A stretch of 64,000 bases of DNA from Auanema rhodensis. Its lineage: Eukaryota; Nematoda; Chromadorea; Rhabditida; Rhabditidae. Shown here piece by piece: positions 27,661 through 39,028 of the stretch. The notes under the pieces are model-generated. The model was not told where the DNA came from. It made no database searches and was given only the letters and a program-made list of their open reading frames with translations. How positions within the stretch are numbered: the stretch's first letter is position 1; each line of letters starts with the position of its first letter. Location: the NCBI GenBank assembly GCA_964057225.1, contig OZ059897.1, positions 8,618,001 through 8,682,000 on the forward strand, written 5' to 3'. The translations under genes were made by a program, and so were the position numbers.

Positions 27661-28018
27661 ATGTACTATTTGAATAACATATTCCTTGTTGTTCTAGCCG
27701 CTCTTCTTTTTATTACTCATATTGAATGCAAATCTGATTGCTACAAGTATGGTCCTTCTGAGTTTACTACTGTTGTAGAATGCAACAAAGGCTGTCAGTA
27801 TTCTTATGAAACGAAAGGTTTTTGCTTTTTTTTGTTAAACTAGTCAGAATTATGCTTCCCTTTAAGGTAATACACAACGTCGTGTTCGTGGAGGTTGTGC
27901 AGAACGGGAAACAAATGGATGTTTTTCGTCGGGCAATTTGGTTACCTGTTCCTGCAGAGGTGACAGATGTAATATCAAAGGTTACGAGATGGATTCTAGT
28001 GACTCCTCCGAGTCTTAA
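27661..28018 (+). CDS. Small secreted cysteine-rich protein, ET-module / Ly6-like
   Basis: Two exons (27661-27817, 27867-28018) give about 102 residues. A strong signal peptide (NNIFLVVLAALLFITHIEC) precedes a module with DCYKYG, VVECNKGCQYSYETKG, GGCAERETNGCFSSG and the terminal VTCSCRGDRCN, then an acidic Ser-rich tail (SSDSSES). The closing C-x-C-x-x-D-x-CN and the cysteine count fit the small nematode ET module and, more loosely, Ly6/three-finger domains. There is no hydrophobic GPI-type tail, so it is probably freely secreted. The gene is 237 bases downstream of rpn-9 on the same strand. The function is unknown. Confidence 0.65.
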
Positions 28019-28273
28019 TCATACTTTCCCACGTTGATTTTCGAAGTATTTTTGTACAAATCGCGTCTGTAAGCCTTAACAAGTTGTATTATCTTATAGA
28101 ATTTCCTGCTCACGTCCTCTTTTATTGTCCGTTTTCCACTATATGCATTCGCTTCTTCTTGTCAGCTGCCACTTAATTAATTTGGTATGCACACATCGTT
28201 GCGGGAACATGCAAAGCTTGAATTTTCTTTCTTTTTTTTCTTTTTTTTCCGAGAAGAACTTCCTATATTTTCA

Positions 28274-28275
<2 letters not shown>

Positions 28276-28343
<68 letters not shown>
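28276..28343. repeat. (AT)n microsatellite
   Basis: About 34 TA units with one TTTATA interruption, between the small secreted-protein gene and the gene-poor region. Confidence 0.95.
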
Positions 28344-30340
28344 TACCAATAGAAGCAAAATTGTACATTGTTTACCTTTGTCTTTGTTTATTAAATTGTT
28401 CAAAGCTGCTTGTGATTCTCGAATTTTTCAGTTGTATCTTCTCTTTTGATGATTTTTTTGCCGCAGAAATGTATGAAGTCATTAGTTTGGCTTGTTTTCC
28501 AAAACATTGGCTTGTTTTCTATGATATGAACGACGGACACGGACTATCCGTTGTCTATAGTTTTATTAGTACTACAACGTTTTCCATCTTTAAGATATTA
28601 GTTGCTTAGGAAAAGCTGAAGGAAAATATTTTTGGTTGTCTCTTCGATCTCGACAAAAACAGAATGTTTTTGACTCACCCACTCTCGCAACATCATATTG
28701 AATAACAACAGTTCCATGGCAGATCCATCAGTAGCTCTTTCTCTCTCTCCCCTCTCTCTCATTCTGTCCCATTCAGCCTTTTACTTCTTTTCTCATTCTT
28801 TGTCTCTAGTTTTCCGTTTTTTTTTAATGATTTTTTCATTTTTTTACTAAATATTATTTCGTGCAATACATTAGATTCAGTGCAATTCGTTTTTTCTTTT
28901 ATCATTACACATGAACATTTTTTTTTAACACATCATCGATGATTGTGCTGACATTTCTTTCCCAGAATGTCATCATAATATTTCCACAAACTTACTATGC
29001 TCAACTTTCCTATATGAATCATCATGAATCGATTTCTAAAATTTGTCAAATATTTGTATTTTATTGATCTTTCCCAGAGAAATTTGCGCTAGACGTAGAA
29101 GTACATGTCTCTCTTTCTCTTTCTCTTTTGGCTGTTAACCCCTCCCTCTCTTACTGCTTGTCTATTTCTCTTGATAACTACTTTCATAGTGTTTTGTGTT
29201 CTCTGGCGATCATTGAGAACTATGGGTCTAGTTGCTCTTGATGATCTGTGTTAGATTAGTTCGTGTTCATCTTTCGCATGTGGTTTTGGCTTTCCTAGCA
29301 TAAAACAGATCAGTCCGACCAGAACTGCTAGTAGTAGCGTATCGATAAGTATCAACCAGAAGATTTTCGATGTTTTTCATTATTTTCGAACCTTCTAAAG
29401 TATTATTTGAATTGTTTCTTTTAATTCTGCCGAATTATTCTTTTTATTCATTCATTTCAACCAAAAATATTGACAATTTTCTACTCTGTTGTTGCTGCTA
29501 GAGAGAGAGCATTGGTTCTATAAGCTGATGATGGTAGAAAAGAGAGAAAACACAAAACTCAAAAGAGAACGGGCTCCGAGTCTGAATGAAAAACACGGCA
29601 TACGTATATGATAGTTTGAACTTGCTCTCATCTGGTTTCTCTTTTCCCTTTTTCTCTTATTTGTCTGTTATCACTTGACCTTTTTCATGAAACTATGCTT
29701 GAATATATGTACATTAGAAGAGAAGCAGTCAAAGATGATGACGATGTCTATATATCTCATGCAGCGACCATTTACATAAGAGTTTGATTTCTATGCTGCT
29801 TAATAATACATGCTATTTGTTTTCAATAATAAAATCATAAAAGTAGTCAGCTATGGCTTTTGGTGGTAGTAGGGGGTAGTAGTAGTTAACATTGAGAGAT
29901 AGATAGAAAGGGAATGAGAAATAGAAATATATAAAGAGAGAGAGAAAGAGAAACGGCTAGAAGGGGGGAAACAACCGAAGAAAATATGTTTTTCCATAGC
30001 GCGAAGATTTGTCTTTTTTTCCATAAAAATATTCCACCTTTTTTGTACCAAAACAAGGCTTTTTTAGCAATGTGTTGGTGCTATCAGAAAACAAGATGTC
30101 ACCGACAATACTGAATACGACGACATAATATTACGTAAATAGTGTGATGTGGTATAAATGTTTATGCTAGATGCCTGTGTCTATCGTACGAGTACTGGAT
30201 TGTTTTGGAGATAGAGAATGAAGTGGAAAATTAAGAAAATCTCTAGTCTTTAAGAAAAGTGTTTTGTTGTGTCTGCAAAACCAACTGATTCGAAGTTTTT
30301 GCCGTCGAGTTCATGATGTTCTTGACCACATCCCCTTGCG

Positions 30341-30398
30341 CAGACACACACGCACAGACACATACACACATACATAGACACACACATACACACACCCA
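30341..30398. repeat. CA-rich simple repeat
   Basis: Imperfect (CA)n with CATA and GACA variants; it gives spurious VCVC/THTH open frames on both strands. Confidence 0.85.
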
Positions 30399-33300
30399 TA
30401 TCCGCCGATGTATCTCTCGACACATGCCATCAAGTTTTCACATCAAGCTGTTCATGTATATGGCTTTTGTGTGCCGCCATTCACAAAAATGCGGATATCA
30501 TCCCACTACATCCAAACATGCCTTAGTTTTCAGTCTCTATCTTTGAGCATCCGAACACAACTTGTTACAGAAATAGCAAATCTTGATGTTTCCGTGGCAA
30601 CTGATCATTTGTTATTGTTTTGAAAAAAAAGATTTCGAATTCCGTATAGTCGTCAGATTCGTTGATAATGTTTTCAAGTTTTCGCAAGTTATTTAAATCT
30701 AAGTTTTTCATCGAAAACCTTCAATTTTTCTGTTGTTGGTCCTGAATATATTTTAAACCTTAGTCTTCAGCGCATATTTGTCTAGATTATAGCACTAGTC
30801 TTTATTCTTTTAGGCTTTTTACTGGCGAAGTCAATTTAATAAGAGTTGTCTTTGGTCTTGAGATGCAAGATAATTTTTGTTCCCATTTACATATCTAATA
30901 GCAAGAAGAAGAAGAAGAAGAGAAGAAAAAAATTGTTCCGATAATCACTATTCAATCCTAGAAAGCTTAACCAAATACTAGATGAAATAGAAATCCTTCA
31001 AAGTTCAAACTATAATTCTGCTAGTTAGTCAAGCTGCATGCTTGAATAAAGTCAATAAAAAGGTTAAGATATGTAACTAATGAAGCCCTTTTCTGTATAT
31101 TTTGATTTAAAAATAGGTAAAATCTTGTGTAATCAGTTCGGAGAATGAAAGGACAATCTGAGTAATTAGATTTTATGATCATTGCTCAAAACTCGACATG
31201 TCATATTAGCCCACTCCCCTTTTCGCCACTAACTACTTTATTGGTTATCTGAAAGAAGAACGAAATGAATATTATTATGATCAAAGTTATTATTCAATTT
31301 TCACTCTTTCTCGATCTCTCTCTTATTTCATAAAAATTTGTTTACTTTTGTTTTTTACCTTCGATTGACTCGAGACGCTCTCGATTTCGTTTTCTGTGAT
31401 CTTTGTCATCACCATGATTTTCGCTTTTATAAAATTATAGCTGTGTAACCAGTGAACAGGTTACTACTTCCTTCCTTCTCTTCTATCATATTTTCTTTTT
31501 TTTCGACGTAACCTCTCATTTATCTCACTCTCTATATGTATATACTCTTATCTGAGTGATTAGATGACAACGCTATCGGTTTGCCAAAGTCGACCCTGGA
31601 GCCTGTTTATCTATCTAGAAGCTCAGAACAACAAATTATTTGTCTTCTTTCTCAGTTCTTTCATTTTTTTCCTGAACAACCCAAACAGCCGGTGTTGTTC
31701 TTTGGAACTCTGTTTTCATATTTTCATGGCATGTAGTACTAATAAACTATTTTCCAAATTAAATCCTTCTGCAAAAATTTGAGCTACAAAGCCTATTGCA
31801 GCATTTAAAGATTCTACAAAATGCGAGTAGTTCTGTTCACAAAGGTCAAATAGCGTGATAAGCTATGAACATTCACTCAAGTATTGAACGAAAAGGTCGA
31901 AAGCAAATGGCTGGAGAAGAGTTCATTCTGTGCTAAATAGATCCTGACGTCTTGGGCTGCTATCAACAGCTTGATGAAATTTAATCGTTCTGAATTGATT
32001 GGCCACATGGAGTCTATTTTATGTTTTATATTTTTTTCTTTTTTATAAAAAGTTCTATTTGCAATATTATATCCATTTAATGTTTCAATTGTATTTATCT
32101 GCTTTATCTGTGCTGTATGCACTTGACCTTGATTGTCATTTACTGTCCTCAAAGTTCGGAAGAAAGGAGTAGCGATATCGTCAATCCATCAGAAATCCTT
32201 GAAAAATATCTCATGATTACTGTTTAATTCGTTACTTTTTTCTTTGTTTTACAAGTATTGGATAACTTTTCTTCTTCATGATTTCATAGGATACAAACTC
32301 CATTAGGTCTTGGTTTGCGTCTTTTTAGATAGAGAGAAAGATTGAATGAGTGGCCTAGATAGGAAAAGCAAGGAAGCATACACATACACCCTGACAACAG
32401 CAAGTAGTCGTGCCAGCAACCATAGGAACCAACAACTCAACAGAAGACAAACTTTACTTCAGTCATTGGTCTGCTCAAGAATTTCATTGGTCCTATGAAT
32501 TTAAGGATTCGCTTTGTTGACTCTCTAGTTCTGAAAGAATAACCACTATTTCTAATTCTTTCTCTCAAGGCCATATGATATATAACTTATACGACTTCGA
32601 TGTGTATTACGTACGAGGGTTCAGTTCACCCACGGAATATGACAGCTGATTTTGATCAAAAGTCAGTTAGTTAGCAGAAAATGGAAACAGGGTGAGAGAG
32701 AGGGCAGGCAGCATGCAAGGCAAATTAAATATAGTGTACTAGCTCATTGAGTTTCGGCTATTTTGACCTCCATTTGTGTTGTCTTTGCCTTCTTTTCATC
32801 AGAATAATCTCTCATCTCTTCTACAGCTATCTCTTTGCATCCCTCCGTCTGTTGACCCCTCTTCTCCCGATTCTTGTTTTCCGTCCCCCTGTCCTCGCAT
32901 CTCTCACTCCCTCTCTCTCTATGTCTCTTCCTCAGTAAGTCGACCAACGACCACGCGTCGCATTCCTTCGCACCATCGCCGAGTACTTGCTCAGCATATC
33001 GGACGTCTTTTTCTCTATGTGTGGTTATTGAACATGTTAATCTTCACTTAAGCATCACGTGAATATTCCATCTAAACTCTGATTATCGCTTTCATATTTC
33101 ATCATTTGTCGTTTTTTGATTTCCCTCTCCTTTCTTGCGTTTATTAGCTAGAAAGTTTTTAATTTGTTTCTGCTATCAATTTGTATAAGACTCAAATGAT
33201 TCTTGGTTTTGCGCTTTCGTCGTCATTTAATCGATTTTTGCTTGCACTTCCCATATGCCTATATAGAATAAGAAGAATGTGTCTCTTTTTAAATTTTTTT

Positions 33301-33461
33301 TTAATTATAGTTCGTTTTGCCTTAATCTTTATGGGACCATAAGTTTTTCTATTTTATTCTTTTTTATTCTTCTTCCTCTTCTTTTTGTAATGCTTTATAA
33401 TACAGACCGCGTTAGTGTTATGTTAGCAAAGAAATGTAATTCAAAAAAATCAATTTAGAAT

Positions 33462-35099
33462 ATGGGAGAATCACTGAGTCCAGTGAGGCCAGCAGATAGT
33501 TGGTCCACGACCGATGTGAGATCAGTTGTTCATAAGTAAGTAACCCTTTCCCATAATTAAGTTTATAAAATGATTATTAATTCAGTCATTTGTGGAAAAT
33601 CAGAGGTTTCAGTCATTGTGAATGCCGATATTTAGAAACATCTGCTAAAATCAGAGACGTTTCAGTGAGTTGTTTTATTTAATTTTAGTCATCTGTCAAT
33701 TATTAATTTTTTTAGAGCTCAGCCACAGCAACTACTAACGATGGTTCATTATTGACCTTTCGCATACGGTTACATCCTCAAGGCAACAAAGAATCTAACA
33801 AAGATTTCACATTCTTCCAGGTGTTTATTTGATTAAAAATAATATCATATGATCTGAAATTTCAGTGTTTTTGCCACAATCCCTCCCAACATCTCAGATC
33901 TAAATATAAGTTCACAGTGTTGAATTCACGAGGTGAAGAAATAGCCACCACAGTTTATACGGGGACACAACAGGTATATTTCTTCCTGTTTGATAATATT
34001 TAATTGTTTGTTTTTCTAGCTCCACGGCTATTTTGAATACATTCGGCGGGATTTATTAATTAGTCATATTTTACCACAAGATGAACTTCAAATTAATTTG
34101 GAATTAACTGTTACATTTGATACTATAACTAAAACTAGTCAAACTTCTAAATTATCGCCGTTACCTTCACCCAAATTAGAAGAGGTATGTTTTATGATGT
34201 TCCCAGGTTATGCTTTAAACTTCAGTTTCAGGTTTCTAAAGATCTAGAGGAAATATTTAGCGAGTCAAAATTATGTGATTTCAAAATAGCTGTTGGTGAT
34301 AAAGAAATTTCAGCTCATAAAGTTTGTTGTTGGAGAGCTGTCTCATCTTTTTTCTTTTATTTTCAGGTTGTATTGTCAGCACGATCTCCAGTATTTGCTG
34401 CCATGTTAGAGCCTCATACGGAAGAAGCCCGCTTAAATCGAGCAGTAATAAAGGATATTGATTACGATGTAATTTATATATTCGTTATCTTTTTATTATG
34501 GCTTTCCTTATAGGTTATGCATGAACTATTATTATATTTATATTCCGGTCGTTCCCCGAACTTATCTCAAATGGGCTTGGAGTTATTATCGGCTGCTGAT
34601 CGATTTCAAGTTCCAGGGTTAAAAATAATGGCAGATCATGTAAGTCTACTTGTATTTTCACTAATAACTAATTCAAATGCTTTTCCAGGTTTTACGTAAT
34701 ACATTAGCTATTGAAACATGCTGTCGAAATCTCGCATATGCTGATCTCTATAATTCTCAGGACTTACGAACTGAAGCTATTCGATTTATTACTAATAATG
34801 TGCAACAAGTTGTTCAAGTAAGTTACAAATAATCGAATAATGAGCATATTTCATTATTTATAGACTGACGGTTGGAAATTTCTGAGTAGAGATCACCCTG
34901 AACTTATAACAGAACTTTTTGTCCATATTGCCGAGAAAAAATCAAATGCAGTATCATCGTCAAATTCAATTAGTTTTAGTAAGTAGCAACTTAAATCAAA
35001 TCATTTCATAACACAATTCTTCGATTTCCAGGCCAATCACCAGTCCTTGAGCCTACAGTTAAACGGTTACGTACTAGTGACACTCCTGGATCAGATTGA
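33462..35099 (+). CDS. mel-26: MATH-BTB Cul3 substrate adaptor (MEL-26 / SPOP type)
   Basis: The start MGESLSPVRPADSW lies three bases after a CAATTTAG acceptor. MATH domain: HLWKIRGFSHCECRYLE (33590-33640), LHPQGNKESNKDFTFFQ (33770-33825), KYKFTVLNSRGEE, YFEYIRRDLLISHILPQDEL (34030-34090). BTB domain: ESKLCDFKIAVGDKEISAHK (34262-34320), VVLSARSPVFAAMLEPH (spliced; 34368-34415), DIDYDVMHELLLYLYSGR (34455-34555), ELLSAADRFQVPGLKIM. A BACK-like/3-box segment (AYADLYNSQDLRTEAIRFI) and DGWKFLSRDHPELITELF follow. The tail VKRLRTSDTPGSD is like the basic tail of SPOP. Such proteins bind substrate with MATH and CUL-3 with BTB/3-box to drive ubiquitination. The MATH wording (NKDF, YIRRD, TIT-T) resembles C. 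elegans MEL-26 more than other worm BATH proteins as I recall it, so the orthologue call is probable rather than certain. Confidence 0.85.
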
Positions 35100-36117
35100 A
35101 TATCAGATTAATATTTATAATTTTTATTTATAAGAGTTTTTCGTGCTCTGACCTTTTCCGCAGAAAACAAAACAGGTTATTAGCTCATGTTTATCATAGA
35201 GGAAGACGTGTAACATCTTTATTTTTACCGTTTTGTAATACTATATTCATTTATCTTTTTTTTTTTAAATTATACCGGTTCTCAGACATGCCTTTTATTG
35301 CATAATGTTATGCTGAACCGGAGACATAGCATTTCGTTGGAATCTAATATACCTCAATTAATATACATGTTTTATCATAAATTTGAACTGAAACTTGCAT
35401 GATTTTAACAGAATCTTTTTAATTTTATAATCATAATTTTAATGTTTGAACCATCAGTTATGTAATATACTCCCATTTAATATAATATTAACCTTTTTAT
35501 CAGGATGGTTAATATAATTTGATCTATGTTTTAATAAACTTTTCATATGACTCTCTATTACTTATTTTGTTCGAAGTTTAATCTTCAAAGTTATGAATAC
35601 AAGTAAAATTCTGTTGTAACTTGAATTTGATGATTAATATCTCCAGAAGGGTTTGTAAATAGTTTTCCAAACAGAAGAAACGCTGAACCAAGTGTTAAGC
35701 ATAGCTATGGGCAAAACAGATTTTGAAAAAAACAGCATTTTCATAAAAAATTGATCTATTTTATTTTGATAATGATAGCTTCAATTTATTTTCTGATTTG
35801 TTTAGACGAAAGGTCGGGGCAAGGGGCTTGGGCCATGGTACAAAGTACATCGTCTCTGCGACCCTTGTTCCTTCTCAAATACAAATTCTATAGCTAATCA
35901 TTTTAAAAAATTAGGACTATGTCATTTGAAACATTCAGATCATACTTAGTAGTTGCTAATATATATATTTATATTTCTGGTTTGTATCTGTTGTTTTTCA
36001 TTTTATCGATTCGGCTGCATCGCTATTTATTTGTTTTTGTTTTTCAATAGATTATCTTGTTTTCGATTATTGTTCATTGGTTTTCTTTGGCTTTTCTCAT
36101 TTTCTTTTTCTTTAAGG
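35100..36117. other. Intergenic, with one GC-rich hairpin
   Basis: AT-rich 3' flank of the MATH-BTB gene and 5' flank of acdh-12. The only distinct structure is a potential stem pairing 35816-35825 (GGGGCAAGGG) with 35862-35871 (CCCTTGTTCC), within an otherwise T-rich region. Confidence 0.5.
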
Positions 36118-38572
36118 ATGCTTAGTACCCTTGCTAAATCTGCTCTTCGACCTCTGGCTCGCCAAGTTAAGTATGTTTTTATGTTCATAATTCTTATTTG
36201 AATGTGATGATTCAGAGTTGCTCAATATGCTTCAGCTGCTTCAACTGGAGCTAAGGAGCAAAAAAAACCAGAGGTATTCATTACTTTGTTTTTTCTTTTT
36301 TTCTTAAGTTTTTTCTGTTTGATTCAGGATTCTGAATCCTTCTGCATGAACTTATTCCGCGGAAAAGCTGTTACACACCAAGTATTTCCATATCCTTTGA
36401 GTCTCGATGCTGATCAGAAAGAGACTTTGAACATGATTCTCGGACCTACCGAGAAGTTCTTAACTGAAGTTAATGATGTTGTCAAGTAAGTAAATAAGAA
36501 CAAAGAGTTGATTCTTTTGTTCTTTCTCAGGAACGACGAGACCATGGATATCCCAAAAGAAGTCCTCGCTCAATTCGCTGAACTAGGGGCTTTCGGCGCT
36601 CTAGTACCTGTTTGTGCTTTAATATATAACACATAATCCTATATTTTATTTAAGCCTGAGTATGAAGGAGCCGGACTAATTAACAGCCAAATGGCTCGTT
36701 TAGCTGAAGTTGTCGGAGCTCATGATCTCGGCCTTGGAGTTGTGATGGGTGCTCACCAGGTATATCAATTTTTGCTTCAGATTTCTATAGCATTTCATGT
36801 TTATAGTCTATTGGCTACAAAGGTATTCTTCTTTTTGGTACTGATGCTCAAAAGGAAAAATACCTTCCTGATTTGGCTACTGGCCGCAAATTTGCTGCTT
36901 TCTGTCTCACTGAACCATCTTCTGGGTCTGATGCTAACGTAATTTTCAATGTTTTTTTATAATAATATTAAACATTTTATTTTAAGTCTATCCGTACACG
37001 AGCAGAATTATCTCCTGATGGAAAGCATTACATCTTGAACGGTGGAAAGATCTGGATCAGTAATGGAGGATTCGCTGAAGTTTTTACTGTTTTCGCTCAA
37101 ACCCCTATCAAGCAAGCCGATGGGTCCACTAAAGATAAAGTTACTGCTTTCATCGTTGAAAGAGGTTTTGGAGGAATCACCAGTGGACCACAAGAGAAGA
37201 AAATGGGTATCAAGGGATCCAACACAACTGAAGTTCACTTCGACAACGTTAAGGTTATTGTGATAGTAACTTTGATTAGCTTATATCTTCTTCATATAGA
37301 TCCCTGTCGAGAATGTTCTTGGCAAGGAAGGAGAAGGATTCAAGGTTGCAATGAATATTCTTAACAACGGAAGATTCGGAATTCCTGCTGCCTGTACTGG
37401 TGCTATGAAGCACTGCATCCAGAAAACCGTAAGCTTGATCTCTAAGAAATTATTTAAAGTGTTTTTTTCAGATTGATCATGTTACCACTCGCGTTCAATT
37501 CGGAAAGAAATTGGAAGAGTTCGGAAATGTCCAAGAGAAGCTTGCTAACATGGTAGCTCGTCACTATGCTACTGAATCCATTGTTTACATGCTTGCTGCT
37601 AACATGGACCGTGGAATTACTGATTATCAATTGGAGGCTGCTATTGGAAAAGTCTTTGCTTCCGTGAGTATTTGTAGTTTCTGATAATTTCAAGCATATG
37701 TGCTATGTTTAGGATAACGCTTGGTGGGTATGCGATGAAGCTATCCAAGTTCATGGTGGTATGGGATTCATGAAGGAAACTGGACTCGAAAGAGTTCTTC
37801 GTGATCTTCGTATCTTTAGGTATGATTTAGAAGAAACCTATTGCTTACTGGTTTATTGCCTCTCAGAATTTTCGAAGGAGCTAACGATATAATGAAGCTG
37901 TTCGTTGGTTTAACTGGATCTCAGCATGCTGGAAAGCATCTCCAACAACTTGCTAAGGACATCAAGTCTGGTGGATTCGGAACTCTTTTCGGAGAGGTTG
38001 TCAAACGTGCCAAGGGGTAAGAAAAATTGTATGTGTGTTCATACGATTTTTTAATAATTATAGTGGGGATACTGGAAGTAACTTCGGATCCGTTGTTGAC
38101 TCTTCCTTAGCCAATGAAGCTTCTCAACTTGACGGATGTATTGCGACATTCGGAAAGACTGTCGAAGGACTCCTCATGAAGCACAAAAAGGGAATCATTG
38201 ACCGTCAATTTGAAATTATCCGTGTAGCTGACGCTGCCATCGATATTTACAGTATGATCGCTGTCCTTTCTAGGTTTGTTTCCTTATTTGTCGCTCATAC
38301 TTATAGAAATGTTTAGATGCACTCATTCCATTAACAACAAATCTCCCAGCGTCGATCATGAAAGAGATATTGCCCAATATTACGTCCATATCGTGAGTTT
38401 AAGAAAGATTTTTAAAATTTAAAAATAATTTCCGTAGGCCTCTCGTCGTGCCTTAGACAACTTGAAACTCGCTGCCAGTTCTTCCGACAAGGAGCCTAAA
38501 CTCATTGAAAAAATCTCCAGAGCCGTTTGTAATAATGGACGTCTTCCACAAGAACATCCCATTGATGTTTAA
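36118..38572 (+). CDS. acdh-12: Very-long-chain acyl-CoA dehydrogenase (mitochondrial)
   Basis: The start [18 protein letters not shown] is a basic/hydroxylated mitochondrial presequence, after a TTTAAG acceptor. The acyl-CoA dehydrogenase fold is complete: [20 protein letters not shown] (36570-36680), [17 protein letters not shown] (36900-36995, FAD/substrate loop), [20 protein letters not shown] (37038-37100), [18 protein letters not shown] (37198-37250), [34 protein letters not shown] (37745-37805) and the catalytic-base segment [15 protein letters not shown], in which Glu is kept. A long C-terminal helical extension (37915 to the end) distinguishes VLCAD (about 610 residues) from shorter ACADs and mediates inner-membrane binding. 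It catalyses the first step of long-chain fatty-acid beta-oxidation. The next gene, same strand, encodes a peroxisomal beta-oxidation hydratase. Confidence 0.96.
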
Positions 38573-39028
38573 AGCCTGCTAGCTTTAAAAGTGTCATTTA
38601 TGCATCCAAAAACAAACATCTTGTATTATGCCTTTCGATTGATTATGTGTAATTAGAAGCTGGTGTAGTAGTCATACTTATAGTGCAATTAGTTATATGT
38701 ATAATATAAATTATTTGACGTTGAAGCATTCATAACAACATTTCATTAGAAAAAAAAGGAAAAAGATTAATCATCTTCGTTGTGTATTATTATTAGCAGT
38801 TCATACACATTTTTCGGTAATTAGGCTGTTGGTTTGAACACATAAGTTGTTGCTAGAGACTTCTATAGCCTTATCACTTCTTATCAATCAATACAATACA
38901 GCAAAGTATGGGCAGACTACAATCACCCGAGCAGAAAACGCAAAGTCCGAAACAAAACGCCTTCAACATACCGAAGTTATTGTGAGATTTTACTTTTGAA
39001 ATTGCGCCAGGTACCTCATTTTCTCGAC
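38573..39028. other. Intergenic spacer between acdh-12 and maoc-1
   Basis: A 3' UTR-like AT-rich segment followed by a short promoter region. No coding evidence. The short distance and shared orientation leave an operon possible. Confidence 0.5.

Larger units (their letters stand above)
28019..33461. other. 5.4-kb gene-poor region with simple repeats
   Basis: No recognised exon chain. It contains an (AT)n tract at 28276-28343, a CA-rich tract at 30341-30398 and several pyrimidine-rich runs (28730-28800, 29110-29150, 32760-32935). A minus-strand frame ending at 29251 would encode a hydrophobic helix plus a short charged tail, but it has no usable acceptor or ATG. A strong donor-like CTCA/GTAAGT at 32933-32939, after a pyrimidine-rich segment, could mark a non-coding first exon of the MATH-BTB gene. 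Otherwise it is probably 3' UTR, regulatory or repeat-derived DNA. Confidence 0.5.

Noticed and set aside
28125-28609. Frames with runs of Ile-Tyr
   Set aside because: Produced by the (AT)n microsatellite at 28276-28343.
29251-29380. Minus-strand frame encoding a Leu/Ile-rich helix and a short charged tail
   Set aside because: In-frame stops lie directly upstream with no acceptor or ATG between them and the helix, so it cannot be assembled into a gene.
30243-30623. VCVC- and THTH-rich frames on both strands
   Set aside because: Translation of the CA-rich repeat at 30341-30398; no start context or exon chain.
32744-32947. 67-codon charged minus-strand frame
   Set aside because: It mirrors a pyrimidine-rich plus-strand tract; Arg/Glu bias is explained by base composition.
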